Shown: positions 46,224-57,404 of the stretch, piece by piece
Numbering within the stretch: position 1 is the first letter of the stretch
Layout: each line of letters begins with the position of its first letter
Source: Ophiocordyceps camponoti-saundersi (nom. inval.)
Taxonomy: Eukaryota > Ascomycota > Sordariomycetes > Hypocreales > Ophiocordycipitaceae
Assembly (NCBI GenBank): GCA_003339415.1
Contig: PDHQ01000002.1
Coordinates: 518,090-582,089 of the forward strand
DNA: 64,000 bases
Direction: 5' to 3'
Notes under the pieces: model-generated
Databases searched by the model: none
Seen by the model: the letters and a program-made list of their open reading frames with translations, nothing else
What the model was told of the DNA's origin: nothing
Program-made: the position numbers and the translations under genes

Positions 46224-46314
46224 CTGACCTGGAGTGCGACTGGTCGTCTCAAGTTTCCCCTAGTTGTCAGAAGAAGACAGCCAGGGCATGTATGTATATG
46301 TATGTATAAAGCCA

Positions 46315-46353
46315 GAGTATTTACATTTGCCACGGCATCTATTCCTAAAGAGA
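46315..46353 (+). mobile_element. Short MITE terminal fragment
   Basis: Begins GAGTATTTACATTTGCCACG and continues GCATCTATTCCTA, matching the outer 35 bases of the MITE terminal repeat at 36103; similarity is lost soon after. It sits about 90 bp past the stop codon of the secreted gene, in the 343-bp spacer before the convergent FAD oxidase gene. Confidence 0.65.
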
Positions 46354-46566
46354 CTTTACTCGTCAACGCCTGTTTGTGCGAGAACCAAGATTATCTACAC
46401 GAGTCCTATAGACAAAGAAGAAGCAAGCCGACCTACCCATCAGAAAGCCAGGATGCTCAAAGCAGAGTTTAAATACAGGGAGTAAAGCGAGCCTCCCCAA
46501 ACCAATATTGACAACCAGAACCTCTCCCCCCCCCCTTCAACATATCGAAATCACCTTGTTTCTTTG

Positions 46567-48401
46567 TTACCCTTTGTGACCGCCATGTGCACAACCGGCC
46601 TGACTGATCTTGAAGCCCCCTTTCATCAGGTGCTGGAAAACACCGCGGGGATCGTACTTCTTAGCCACCTTGCCGAGATGAGCCACGCTCTCGGGACCGT
46701 AGCCGCAGAGCGGGTTCTGGAAATACCCGGCAAAGTTGATGTAGAGGAAGGGGGAAAGGGTGCCGTGCTTCCTACCGACCTCTTCCGTCGCCTGGACGAA
46801 CCTCTTCTGAGCGGTGTCCATCATGCCATCGAAGCCAGTGTTGTTCCAGCGGGCCGTCAACCAAATGACTATCGGCATTGTTTTGCCACACGTCATCAGC
46901 AAGAGGTACATGATTTCCAGGGGAGTTTCTCTACAAGGTCGTGGCTTACCGAGCTGATCCTCCTTGACATCGGCCAGACCGAGACTGTTGCCTCCGTGCT
47001 TCATGGCATATGATTGCTGGATCTTGGGCTGAGGGAAAACCTGAACGATCCACTGGACTCCTACCTTTTCAGGCAGTTCGTTGTAGACCATGTCTGAAGC
47101 TTCCCATATTCCTCGGAGCGTGTCGTAGTCGTTGCTTATCGTCACCGTTGCCGTGACTTGGCTGATGGAGTTGAGTTTTGTCAGCACTCAACTACTCAAC
47201 TCAACTACTCAACTGAAAGGAACCTGACGATGTTGCTGATGGATGAGAAAGAAGAGAATAAAAAAAGGGGGGGTTTCTGGCACTCACCGGGATCCCTTCG
47301 TCTGAAACCTGCTGATGGCGTGCACGTAATTAGCAACCTTGCCGTGACGGGCCACGTTGGCTCGTTGATTCGGCACCGCCCGGGCAGGCCTGCCAAGGGC
47401 CGGATTCTCGACGTTGTCGCTATTCGTAATGGCCAAGATGGCGAGCTCTTGCTGCGTTGCGGCCACGTAGGTGACGGCGACATGTATGCTGGTCGCCACG
47501 TCTTTGTCGTTGTTGGCCACGAAGTCGACCATGGTCCGGCTTATCTTGTCCAACATCTCTGATCGGCCGACCTGGGGTCCTTTTAGAGAGACGACGACCT
47601 CAGCGTCCCATAGGCCTTTGAACTCGAACGTCTTGAAGTCAACCCTCGTGACGATGCCAAAGTTAGTATTGCCCCCCTTGAGAGCCTTGAACAGATCCGC
47701 GTTGTTTCTTTGGTTAGCGTTGACGATGGTTCCACAGGCTAAGACGACCTCGTAGTTGAGGATGTTATCGACGGCCCAGCCTTTACTGGCTTGGAAGAGC
47801 GACGTTCCCCCACCAAGGGACAAGCCACCGGCGCTGATACCGTCGTGTAAGCCACCGACGAAGCCGACATTACTATTGTTAAACATATCGTACGCCTGAC
47901 CCCACGTGATGCCGGCGCCGAGGCTCACGTAGGACCGATCGGAAGCCAGATAGGCCGAGTTGAGAGAGCCGAGGTCGACGGAGACGCCATTGTCGATGCT
48001 ATTGGCTCCCGGGTTGGCGTTATGACCGCCTCCCTTGACGCTGAAGTTACATCGGTACGTCACGAGAAGGCGGACGGTTCGGGAGACGTCGTCGGCTGAC
48101 TTGGGCGTCACGACGCAGGCGGGGTGGAGGATCGAGTTGTTGGACCAGCGGGCGTTGATCAGTTGCTCGTAGCTGGCTGTGGACGGGTCTTGGTATAGGG
48201 AGGGGACGTGGTGAGAGAGGCGATTGCACTGGAGACGAATGCCGTAGGTTAGCTTCTCTGTTGCGTGAATTTCCCAACCCTGTCTTGTCTGTTGCAAGTG
48301 GACAGCTTAGGAGAAAGGAGAGGTCATACGCAGAGAGAGCCCGTGAGATGGCCGTCGACGAAGCCGGCGAGGCCAGCAGCTATGATATGACCGTACTTCA
48401 T
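46567..48401 (-). CDS. Secreted FAD-linked oxidoreductase, BBE-like, 508 aa
   Basis: Four minus-strand exons: 48401-48330, 48228-47288, 47161-46950 and 46868-46567. Introns are 101, 126 and 81 bp, all frame-consistent. The N-terminus MKYGHIIAAGLAGFVDGHLT is a probable signal peptide. The FAD_binding_4 domain (about 55-200) has PACVVTPKSADDVSRTV, the flavin-attachment motif FSVKGGGHNANPG with its His, and GGLHDGISAGGLSLGGGTS. A Cys for a second covalent link is not evident, so single-link FAD is expected. The C-terminal BBE element appears as NFAGY and a late YDPRGVFQ. Such enzymes oxidise sugars, alcohols or secondary metabolites and make hydrogen peroxide; the substrate is unknown. No biosynthetic cluster genes adjoin it. 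An alternative acceptor at 48287 (CAACAG) would add about 20 residues; the chosen one follows a good GCTAACC branch site. Confidence 0.9.
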
Positions 48402-50406
48402 TATCCTTCGTTTTGCTCGACAAGAAGATTCCCCGGAAAACGAGAGTGATGGGAAAAAAAGGAGTGGAAACGACTGCGGGCAGAGCACGAACTGGAACTA
48501 CGATCAACCCAGGCTAAGGCGAGGAAGGGTACTGATATTTAAAAAGGCTCACTCAATACGAGAGGGCCAACCCACGTCTGTCGGGTGCCGGCTAAAGGGG
48601 CCGAAGAAGAAGGTGTATGCATCATGTATGCACATGCAGTTCCCTGATATGTGTGAGACATGTCAATGTAACACCAAGATGCGTCAGAGAGAAGCTTGAA
48701 AGGAAGAGAGCATCATGCCACGGCAGATGGATAGATGTCTTCTTTGTGCCGAGTTCAGTGAGGAGAAAGGGCTATTGCAACCTTCGGCATGGATAGTAAG
48801 CTCCCCCCCCTGAATGCCTGGGCACACCATCAGGCCTCGACTCTCGTGAGTGACTTCAAAAATAGCCACCTACATGATGCTACCTATCTATTTATGTATG
48901 CATCTATCTATTCACCAATATAAACGGATTACGAAGCACACCGAAAGAACGAAAACAAAGCATAGGACGGACTCTTCATCCACGCTCGCTTTTATGCAGA
49001 TGAGGCTGCATAAGCTGAAAGTCACCAGATGAGAGATTCTTTCAAGACATTCTGCCGTCGCTAGCGTCCGCTTCCAAACAGTTGACTAGCTGAAAAGGGG
49101 GAGGGCTGACGGGTTATGGCGAGTCCAGAGGCGAGAAGCAGTTCCGTAAGTCATGACAAGTATAAACCACGGATAAGAGCTATTTGCTTTTTCTATATTG
49201 GGCATTAAGTCGCTCAGCAAGACCCTCAAAGCCAGAGCATACGATATACGGGCATCCTCGAACATAACCCCGTTGTAAAACCCGTCACTCTTTCAACTTG
49301 CCTCGTCAGCTCCTCACCGATATCTTCTCCCGTTACTCGCCCTGCCACGATTCACCCTCGCCAACGAAGCTCTTTGCAACCAAATCACGTGTAGCGGTTT
49401 CCAAAGTCGTGCCACGTATCAGCAAAACCCCCCCCCTCTCTCCTCCTCCGTTGGTCCTTTTCTCTGGTTTATAGTCATGACTAGGTAGCTGCGTGGCACA
49501 AGGACAGTAAGACCTAGGGAGTGAACGCTCAAAGGGGATGTACGAGAGGAGAAGGGCTTAAGGGAACTGTCGTATACGTGAACGTAGTGCGGTGTACGTG
49601 TTATGCTGACTTGGGAACATGAATCCATGTCTTGTCTTGGGGTTGTCATCCAAACTGTATAATACCTACTACTATTCAGCCTACGTACCTGTAGTTCAAC
49701 ACATCACACCAGTTCACAAATCTTATACATTCATCCGTACATCTTCAACTCCTTGATACCGGATGACTCTACACGGGAGAACAGGACCGTTTCACCTCAC
49801 CGGCAGATCAAGGCATCGCCCTGTAGAAAGAAGCCTTTTATATCAGGATAATCGCGCTTAGTAGGTTTAAGGTGGTTCTGATTCCATCCCCCTACCTACC
49901 TCGCAACCTGTCGGATCCTATCGCTCATACAACTGTATTGCACTCAAGTCAGGTAGGTATCTATCCTATAAACCCCCTGAGGCCTTGATCACTCGGCGCG
50001 GAAACCAGCGGCCTCCCTACAAGCCCTATGCCAATGCCATGACCCAACGCAGAGCCACGCAGCTCTCAAATTTGCATATGCTAGCCAAACGGGCCTCTCC
50101 AGGTAAGGGCCCTACGTCTACCTTCAACCTTAAAGAAAGCTTCCTATATTCCGTGCTGGGTCTCATATACAAGCACATATCCTTCCTACCAAAAACCACC
50201 GAATTCATGCCTCTGCCGTCTCGACATTAGATATATCCACTAACTAATGATACATACATACAGCCTCCGCCCTCGTCCCGCACCATTTTCACGTCCTATG
50301 TGTATTTCATAACTATATCTCGACCTCGTCGATGCTTCAGAAGCAGTCACGAGAAGAGGCAAACGTTCTCGTCGGCTACCTCCTTGTTTCCTGGACACAT
50401 GACGCT
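48402..50406. other. Intergenic region, nothing recognised
   Basis: About 2 kb between the oxidase start and the RTT106 stop. A TTTAAATA-type element near 48534-48546 (minus sense) is a possible TATA for the oxidase gene. The rest has no domain-bearing frame. Confidence 0.5.
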
Positions 50407-52123
50407 TCATCCAACCACGTCAAACGTTTCCTCCATGTCCATATCGTCGGCACGGACTCCGCGGCTGACCGTCGCCCATCCTCGCCGAGTCGGTATTGGC
50501 TCGTTTTTGACGGCGGGCTCCTTTTTAACGGCAGGTGTCTTTTTGATAGCAGGCTGCTTTTTAGCGGCAGGCTCCTTTTTAACGGGAGGCTGCTTTTTAA
50601 CGGCAGGCTGCTTTTTGACCCTTGTCTTTGCCTCTGCCTGCTTCTCCTTCCTCGACTTGACCTCAACCTTGATCTCCTCTTCTTCCTTTGGCTTAACTTC
50701 TTCTTCTTCTTCTCCCTCTTCTACTTGTTCATCTTCTCCCTCTTCTTCTGCTGCGTCGTCATCGTCATCGTCATCATCGTCGTCATCATCATCATCATCA
50801 TCATCATCGCTAGAGTCACCCGAGCCTTCACTCTCGCCGTCAGCGCCAGGGTCGTAATCCTCTTCCTCGTCATCTTCGTCGTCTTGCAACTGCTGCTCGG
50901 CCTCGACGTGTGCTCGCTCAAGCTCTGATAAAGCATTTACTCCGGCGCCGTTCTCGCCGTCTTCTGCACCTCGCTTGTTTTCCGCCAGCTGAAGTTTGCC
51001 TTTCCGCTGTTCGGCCATGCTTCGGTCTTGTAGGCGGTTTAGCTTAATATAGTTGTCTATGCCACCGTAGTCCTGCTGGTCTAGCATGCTAAACTCCATT
51101 TCTTCGGTTCCCTCTCCCTCGCCCAGAAAGACCTCGACGACGATATTAAAGGTGATCTGCAGTATGTTGGTGTAGCTAATGGCGGCGACCCGATCGAGAG
51201 GAATGAAGAGCAAGGGCTTTTTGAAGCCCCAGAGAATTCCGCTTTCGAGAAAGAACAGGTATCCATCTTTGGAGCCCCTGAAGCCGCTGACATGGACCGC
51301 TTTTTCGTTGGGTCGATGGGGTTGGCGCATCACGCTGTGAAACTTGCCGGGGTTGGAGGAGACGATCTGAACTGAGTTGCCGGCGGACTTGAGTCGCTTG
51401 CCAAGAGCCCAGTGAAAAAGGGACTTGTAGGTGTCCGCCACACTCGCCGCTGCCGAGGCCTCACTCCCACCGATGGTTCCCTCCTTGGGCGCCGTCGACG
51501 GAACGGTGAAAACGAGTGGCTCAGGCTGTGGCTGCTGGGCTATCTTGGACGGCAGACATGCCCCTCGGGGGAAAAGCACGTAATTGTGTTGAACCTGAGT
51601 CTTTTCGGGAACAGGCAGATAGAAGGCATACTCTGGATACGAGACCGTCAGCATTTACACGATGGCTAGGAAAACGGCATGTCACTTACCAATGTCTTGC
51701 CAAAGATAGGTTATACCAGGCAAGGGGACCGTGCTTCCTGGCGCTCTCGCGTAGAGAAAACTGGAAGTGAGGCAGAGCTCGAGCTTTTTCCTCTGCGGTG
51801 CTGAAACTGATATCTCCTTGACCTCGAGCAGGACAGCCTCATCGACGGCGTTTGCTGTCGTGGCTGTGCCATTGGTCTGTGACTGCTCGACTCGTCGCCT
51901 CTTCAGCGCCGGCTCGTCGCTGTTGTGAATCTGGCTATGGACATGTCCCGCGATATCGTTGAAGAGGGCTATCCGAGCCGGAGAATCTGGCAACCGAGGT
52001 CAGCGCGAGGCCTGAATCACATGTAAAGGTCGACTCACCCGCTGCTCTCTTGATGCTTTCTACGATGTCCGGACGGGAATCGAAGACGGCGGCTATCGTG
52101 CGAAGATCGAGTGAAGCAGCCAT
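50407..52123 (-). CDS. rtt106: Histone chaperone Rtt106, 535 aa
   Basis: Three minus-strand exons: 52123-52039, 51986-51690 and 51632-50407, with introns of 52 and 57 bp. The N-terminal dimerisation part begins [20 protein letters not shown]. The double-PH histone-binding core includes [57 protein letters not shown] and a [15 protein letters not shown] strand. The C-terminus is a long acidic tail with about 19 consecutive Asp (near 401-421), then Glu-rich and Lys-rich VKK/P repeats. Rtt106 deposits H3-H4, with preference for H3 acetylated at Lys56, and works with CAF-1 and HIR in replication-coupled assembly, histone-gene regulation and silencing. Length fits Sordariomycete orthologues. The Lys-rich tail is longer than in yeast. 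It is divergent from vfa1 over a 202-bp gap. Confidence 0.94.
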
Positions 52124-52325
52124 GTTTGCAGGGATGTAGCTTCTGAATCTTGCTCTGAAAAGCGTCGACGTTGATGATCTCTCCAGTCTTGATGAGATTA
52201 GTCAGCCCCCGTCACGAGCTTTAGGGGGGGGGGCCGAGCGCGGTTTAAATGACCTCATGGCTCGGGCCGGCGACTGAATTTAGATCTACGGGCTCTTTCT
52301 GGAACGACGTGGAAGAACTAGAAGG
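52124..52325. promoter_or_regulatory. Short bidirectional promoter between rtt106 and vfa1
   Basis: Only 202 bp separate the divergent start codons, so both transcripts must start here. It contains a poly-G run of nine (52226-52234) and the GGTTTAAATGACC element near 52240-52252, which could act as a TATA-like site. Co-regulation is inference. Confidence 0.6.
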
Positions 52326-53014
52326 ATGTCAGCGCCGTTCCTGAACCTCTACACGCATCGCAAAGTGGCCGAGTCCTCGGCAAAGTCCTGTGATATCTGT
52401 TACAAGCCCAGCACGTCGGTGTTGATAACGCCTGACAGCAAGGTGAGCCGAAGCCGGCGAGTGTCGCAGCGGAGGCGCTGACAAGTCTCAGGACTTCTTT
52501 TACGTCTGTCCGGCTCACCTGAAAGACCGATACTTTTGTACCCCGAAGATCGACGAAGATGCCATCAAGGCCAAGAGGGAAAAGGCGCTGGCAGAGGAGA
52601 TGGAGCGGCTGAAGGAGGAATACGAGGAGAAACAGCGCAAAAAGAAGGAGAAGGAGAAAGACAAGGAGAAGGACAAAGATAAGAAAGAGGACAAGGGGAA
52701 AGAAGAGGACGAGAAAAAGGACAAAGAAAAGGATGAGAAAGCGAAACAAAGCGGCCAAGACAAGGATGGGAAATCGACCGAGGCCGCCGCAGATACGCAG
52801 GACGAGGAACCTCGAGTCTTTGAGCTTAAGAGGTATGAAGGGACAAGCTGAGGTTCATTCGCCATACCTGACTGGCTGGCTGACCCGAACCAGCGCATTC
52901 TATCAACAACGGTTGCAAAAAAAGCGTCAGGCAGAAGCAGCAAAGCGAGATCGCGAGCGAGCGTCGCAACCCAATTACTTTCCGTCTGTCCCGACAGATG
53001 TGCCCAAAAAGTGA
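52326..53014 (+). CDS. vfa1: Vps4-associated protein 1 (Vfa1, DUF1742), 192 aa
   Basis: Three exons: 52326-52442, 52492-52832 and 52894-53014. Introns are 49 and 61 bp. The N-terminus MSAPFLNLYTHRKVAESSAK is followed by the paired Cys of a small zinc finger (SCDICYKPSTSVL, then FFYVCPAHLKDRYFC). The middle is a long charged Lys/Glu/Asp-rich coiled region. The C-terminal exon FYQQRLQKKRQAEAAKRDRE is the family's Vps4-binding end. In yeast Vfa1 binds the AAA ATPase Vps4 and stimulates it in endosomal sorting. The charged central stretch is highly repetitive (KEKDKEKDKDK) and may vary in length between strains. It shares a short divergent promoter with rtt106. Confidence 0.92.
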
Positions 53015-53575
53015 AGATGGAGAGGTATGAGTATTTTTATCTACAGGGCGCTCTTTGCGATAGTCGCGCCGTCGATTGATGAGGGGGCCCGCTGCTGCGA
53101 TGAAGAGGTGTTCGGGTAGAAGGGTCTGGCTGGCATGGAGAAAGGTGAGGAGACGCTGCCTTTTTCAATGAAACCCGATCCAGCATATGCAAGAAGTGGA
53201 GGTTGCCAAATCCTGATCATCTACTCCAACTCGTCTAGAAGTATCAGGCCAAGGACTTTTTGACCTTTCACGACAGACGCTCCTCCGCAGAGGCCACGAG
53301 AATTGGATGGTGAAAAGTCAGGTTGGCGGATGTCATGACCCGTTCAGCCTCGGTATGCTGGCCTATACGCGGAACATGTTAACGTTTCCATGTGATCCAG
53401 AGAAGCTTCTGTCGGTTTCATTCCTCATTGAATCGCTATCGTGACCACAAATAGAAAACTACAAAATCAGGTGCTAACTTGATCTATCAGCTGTGACTTG
53501 TCCGTTCAAAACTCCATCCCTGAGCTCGCGAGATTTCTCCTCAGGACATGAACCAAACTACCCGCCTTTATATGT
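53015..53575. other. Spacer between convergent vfa1 and toxin-like gene
   Basis: 3' flanks only; no open frame with recognisable features. Confidence 0.6.
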
Positions 53576-56024
53576 CTAACTCCAATCCTCGGGACGAAAC
53601 TCCCCTGACCACGCTTGCTCGAGCTCTGCTACCTTGTTTCCATGTCCCTCCCACTGATCGATGGACTTGAATTTATTCATTTCAATCAATTTTCCGGAGC
53701 CGACGCAATGTCCGCTGAGGGTAACGCCTGGAAAGAATCAGTCTACGCTTACGCCGCAGCGGTGACCTTTGGGGGGATAACGACGAAGGGAGAAGGGGAA
53801 AAGAAATAAAGACAAATAAAAACTTACCATGGAGGAACCAATCCGGGGCCCAAGAAAAGCCGGCGCTGGCTGCATCTAGGAGGACCATTTCGGTAAGGTT
53901 CTTGACCTGAATCACTTCGGCTCCAAAATGCTCGCTGAGATCGAGCTCCTTGTGGACGAATTTGCCCCTGCTGGGCGCCTTGGCGATGGTTATCGGCTTG
54001 GACATGGGTCTGACATAGAAGGCGATGGTGTCATCTGTTCCCGCCAGGTATTTGTCGCCAATGGTGAAGTTGAGGGACAGGCGTGAGAGAAAGTTGCAAG
54101 GCGGCTTCATTACCCAGTCGGTCTCTTTCACTGGGAGGACGCCGACATCCTGCCAGTCCTTGTTATGGACACTGGGGAACCACTCATTCAGCGACTTGTA
54201 CTTGTTCAAGGACATGGAGTCGTTGCTTTCGACGCATCGTGCACGCAGTTCGACATCTGAGTCGTCAGTCTTGTGTGTTTGCTTTCGCGGAGGCAGCAGA
54301 CATACCTTGAAGCTTCCATCCATTGTACCAGCTACTGCCTCTCTCCCTAGTGTCGAGCTTCAAACTTTTGATATCTTTGACGTTGCTGATGCCCGATTTA
54401 GTGATGTTAAACGGCTTCCACGTCTGGAATCCCCTCGGAGGGCTATCGGCGATGGGGACTCTGACCAGACCGTCTGGCCCGTCGAAAGCAAGGCTGATTT
54501 CGGAATTCGAACCAGACCAGTAGTCGGTTGACAGGTCGAAGCCGGCCTCGAGGTGATGGATCCTCTCGCAGCGATCTAGTTTCTGAATCGCCTTGTTGGC
54601 GTCATCGCAATCCTCTGCAATGATGATGAGATCAAGAAGCCAATGCCGCAAGTTGATGTTTGCAGAGAGAACTTACTCTTGCTATAAAACTCATATTCTG
54701 ATCTCTTCTGGTGAAAACCTTTGTTTGCGGAGGAGAAGCCACATGTTGCTGCAATGACAGCCAAGTAGGTAAAGTCAATGTCGTCGAAGTCTAGATCGGG
54801 GGCTGGTAATTGCGCTGGACTCGGGGTAGCTGTAACTTGTGTTAGTTTCTTGATCGTCGCCGTGTGCCGAGCTCGGGCTTCCTCACTAGTCTCATATGTC
54901 GGCGACGTATGATCGTCGACCTTTTGCTTCTTATTCGTTGGCTCTTCCTCATCCGAAACCGGCTCTACGCCAGTGGACTGTCCAGCCTCGTTATTGTCGG
55001 GTCGCGAGTGGTATAACCAGTATTGTAACGGGCCTAGCCGTGTGAAAGACGATTGTATATGTGAATCTAACCAATCGAGATCTCTCTGCTCTTGTTCTCG
55101 GTTACAGCATATTCCAGGGTTACTGGCTTGTGGTGCAGCACACTGTTGCCCATCCCCGGAGTCGTGACCAGGACGGTCGGAGAGAAAGTGCGTCAAGGTT
55201 GACCCTGGTGCCTCACGATGACCGTTTTGACCAAGTTGTCGGTGAGAGTTTTGCAAGCCGGACGGCCCCGGTTGACATTCTGGCAGGACTATGCCTGCAG
55301 TTGCAGGTGTTGTCGATGTGGTAACTGCATTGACGTTGCCCAAGGGCCGGAAACATAGTGGGAGGACTCCATTATATCCTACACGAGGTCCTAATGCTCG
55401 CAGAATCTCGTGGGCAAAGTTAGACGCGTAGGCGCAGTCCCAATGAGCAGAGTCGAGGAGCAGCGAGGATCCGGCGGTTAAGCGTAGGCATGTGAAATAA
55501 TTATATCCTGGATCGTAACTGGGTTCTTCACGGTAATTCGTCGAATACGTGTGTCGATATTTCTTGACTTGAGACCAATGGATCCCACCCAAGGCGTAGA
55601 CTCGAAATTCGGTTTCGCTCTCAGGCACGAACATGTTACCTGTGGCGTGAATCTGGTAAAAGTAGCCCTCTTGTTCTCCGAAACGCCTCTCGAGCTCTTC
55701 CAAATTGCTGTACGCCGTGACATATGCCGTTCGCCAGTTTGCCTCTCGACTCCTGTTTTGCTCGTCGAATTCGCCCAAGATATGGTGGTTGATGTAGAAG
55801 GCTCTCATGTTATCCCCGTAGTCGCGGTGCGGTGGTTGCCATCCGCCTTCCGCCTGGATCTGGTAAGGCGATCTCTTGTCGAAGATGTGGACAAAACGGA
55901 TAATTAAGGTAGCCGGCTTCTTCGTAGCCGGCCTCTTGGTGCCAATTGCCCGGGCAGACCCCAGAAGGCATATGAGCAGCAGCGCCGTCGCCAACATGGC
56001 GCGAGAGGCTCTAAACGTTTTCAT
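53576..56024 (-). CDS. Secreted enterotoxin-A-like protein with altered ADP-ribosyltransferase site, 745 aa
   Basis: Four minus-strand exons: 56024-54677, 54614-54306, 54256-53828 and 53727-53576. Introns are 62, 49 and 100 bp and the frame is intact to the stop. A strong signal peptide covers about residues 1-26 (ATALLLICLLGSARA). The next 180 residues have the fold landmarks of heat-labile-enterotoxin A-chain-like proteins common in entomopathogenic fungi: a DKRSPYQIQAEGG segment and a VYALGGIHWSQV segment. The positions expected for the NAD-binding Arg, the Ser-Thr-Ser strand and the catalytic Glu pair are not conserved, so ADP-ribosyltransferase activity is doubtful. A Pro/Gln linker, a charged KKQKVDD patch and a C-terminal half of about 300 residues follow. 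The last exon carries a GVTLSGHCVGSGK motif. It is probably a diverged effector. Confidence 0.82.
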
Positions 56025-56070
56025 GTTGAAGGACAGTCTAGAGTGTATTGTCACGCCAAAGGTGTTTGCC

Positions 56071-56247
56071 TAAGGAAGAAGAGAAGGAAGAGGAAGAGGA
56101 AGAGGAAGAGCAAGAGGAAGAGGAAGAGGAAGAGCAAGAAGAAGAGGAAGAGGAAGAGGAAGAGAAAGAAGAAGAGGAAGAGAAAGAGGAAGAAGAAGAA
56201 GAAGAAGAAGATGAAGAGAAAGAGGAGGAAGAGGAAGAACAAGAAAG
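56071..56247. repeat. GAGGAA-rich purine repeat upstream of toxin-like gene
   Basis: About 180 bp of imperfect GAGGAA, AAGAGG and GAA units. On the coding strand of the gene starting at 56024 it is a TTCCTC pyrimidine tract that begins 47 bp upstream of the start codon. Long open frames across it on both strands are repeat artefacts. Confidence 0.9.
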
Positions 56248-56252
56248 ATGTA

Positions 56253-57404
56253 GTTGTATAAAAGCAGTGAGCGCTGCCTCAAGGAACCAACCGGCTTTCA
56301 TTACTCATTTCAATCAACTGAATGCCTCACAGGCAAACAGCAGGCAGATTCATCAAGATGCCACCGAAGCACTCCTGACCAGGCAAACCACGGCTCCGAT
56401 CTCTCAAAACGTGTCCGTCGCATCAAGCGTGAGCTTCCATCCTTGCTTGCTCAATTTCAGTCTCGACAAGAGACTCGAACCAGGTTGCGGACAAAGAGTA
56501 TAGTGGCTACGACACGTCCCCCACGATGGGCACGACTCATGTTGCGATTATCAACAGATCCTTGCTGGACGCGGGTTAGTGCGCAAGGCGTAAAGACAAG
56601 TTCCCCGGACCCCTCCCCCCACAAAGAGGCTCCCTCCTCCACAAACGGGCTCTTCCCCTTTCCCCGGGGTGGGATCGCGAAGTCGCTTGGAAGTGGAAGA
56701 GAGTTTCCGGATAAACATGGTTGATAGATTGATAGACGGAAAGATGGCGCATTGACATTGAGCTTGGCCTTATGCCAGTATCTTGCCTTGTGAGCTGACT
56801 CCATCATCACACCCAGTGAACCGACTGCTTCAAGGGAACCCCCAGCCTGTCAAATACCGTGCTCCAACGTACTCTGCCTAGTAGCCACCTACATATATCC
56901 ATACGTACCAAGACGAATCTTGATTAGGTCAAGGCTTTTTGTACGAGATGGAAGAGGGCCAAGGAGGAGTTGGGTTGACAGCCCCTTGTTCTCGTCCCGG
57001 TCACGAGAAGGGTTGTCGATCGGCAGCTGAACCATCTGCGACGCCTAGTATCCGTTAGCTCGGAGACACACGACGGATGTCTCCGGTCAGCCTGGCGATA
57101 TTTATTAGGTATCTTCTGCCTTGTTTGCGTGACGCTAAACTAACTTTTGCCTATTCCGTGGTCTTTGCTGCAACCATCTGACAATGAACCCCGTCTTCTG
57201 CGATGAAATACTATATATACATGTGTGTATGAGGATATTAACAAAGTTGAAGAGTTCTGTGGCCCCTTGCTCGCTTTCCCGGGGATTAGAAGGAAGTTTC
57301 AAAACTGATGGGCATCTAGTTTCTATCTGTGATTCAGAAAAGGCAGCCTGTGTGAGCAACAGGATCGTCTCTTTGACCGCCAACTTGTGTCTGTAGATAA
57401 TCGA
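56253..57404. other. Intergenic, includes orphan plus-strand TATA box
   Basis: A clean TATAAAA (56257-56263) on the plus strand is followed by an A/C-rich leader-like stretch, but the first ATG downstream (56359) opens only seven codons. No gene found. The remainder shows no domains. Confidence 0.5.

Noticed and set aside
54490..54520. tRNA B-box-like GGTTCGAATTCC on the minus strand
   Set aside because: It lies within coding sequence of the toxin-like gene and has no A box or acceptor stem partner.
56043..56503. Lys/Arg- and Glu-rich open frames over the GAGGAA tract
   Set aside because: Repeat artefacts on both strands; no conserved segment outside the tract.
56455..56530. tRNA-like GGTTCGAGTC word on the minus strand
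   Set aside because: No A-box at the required distance and no cloverleaf pairing seen.
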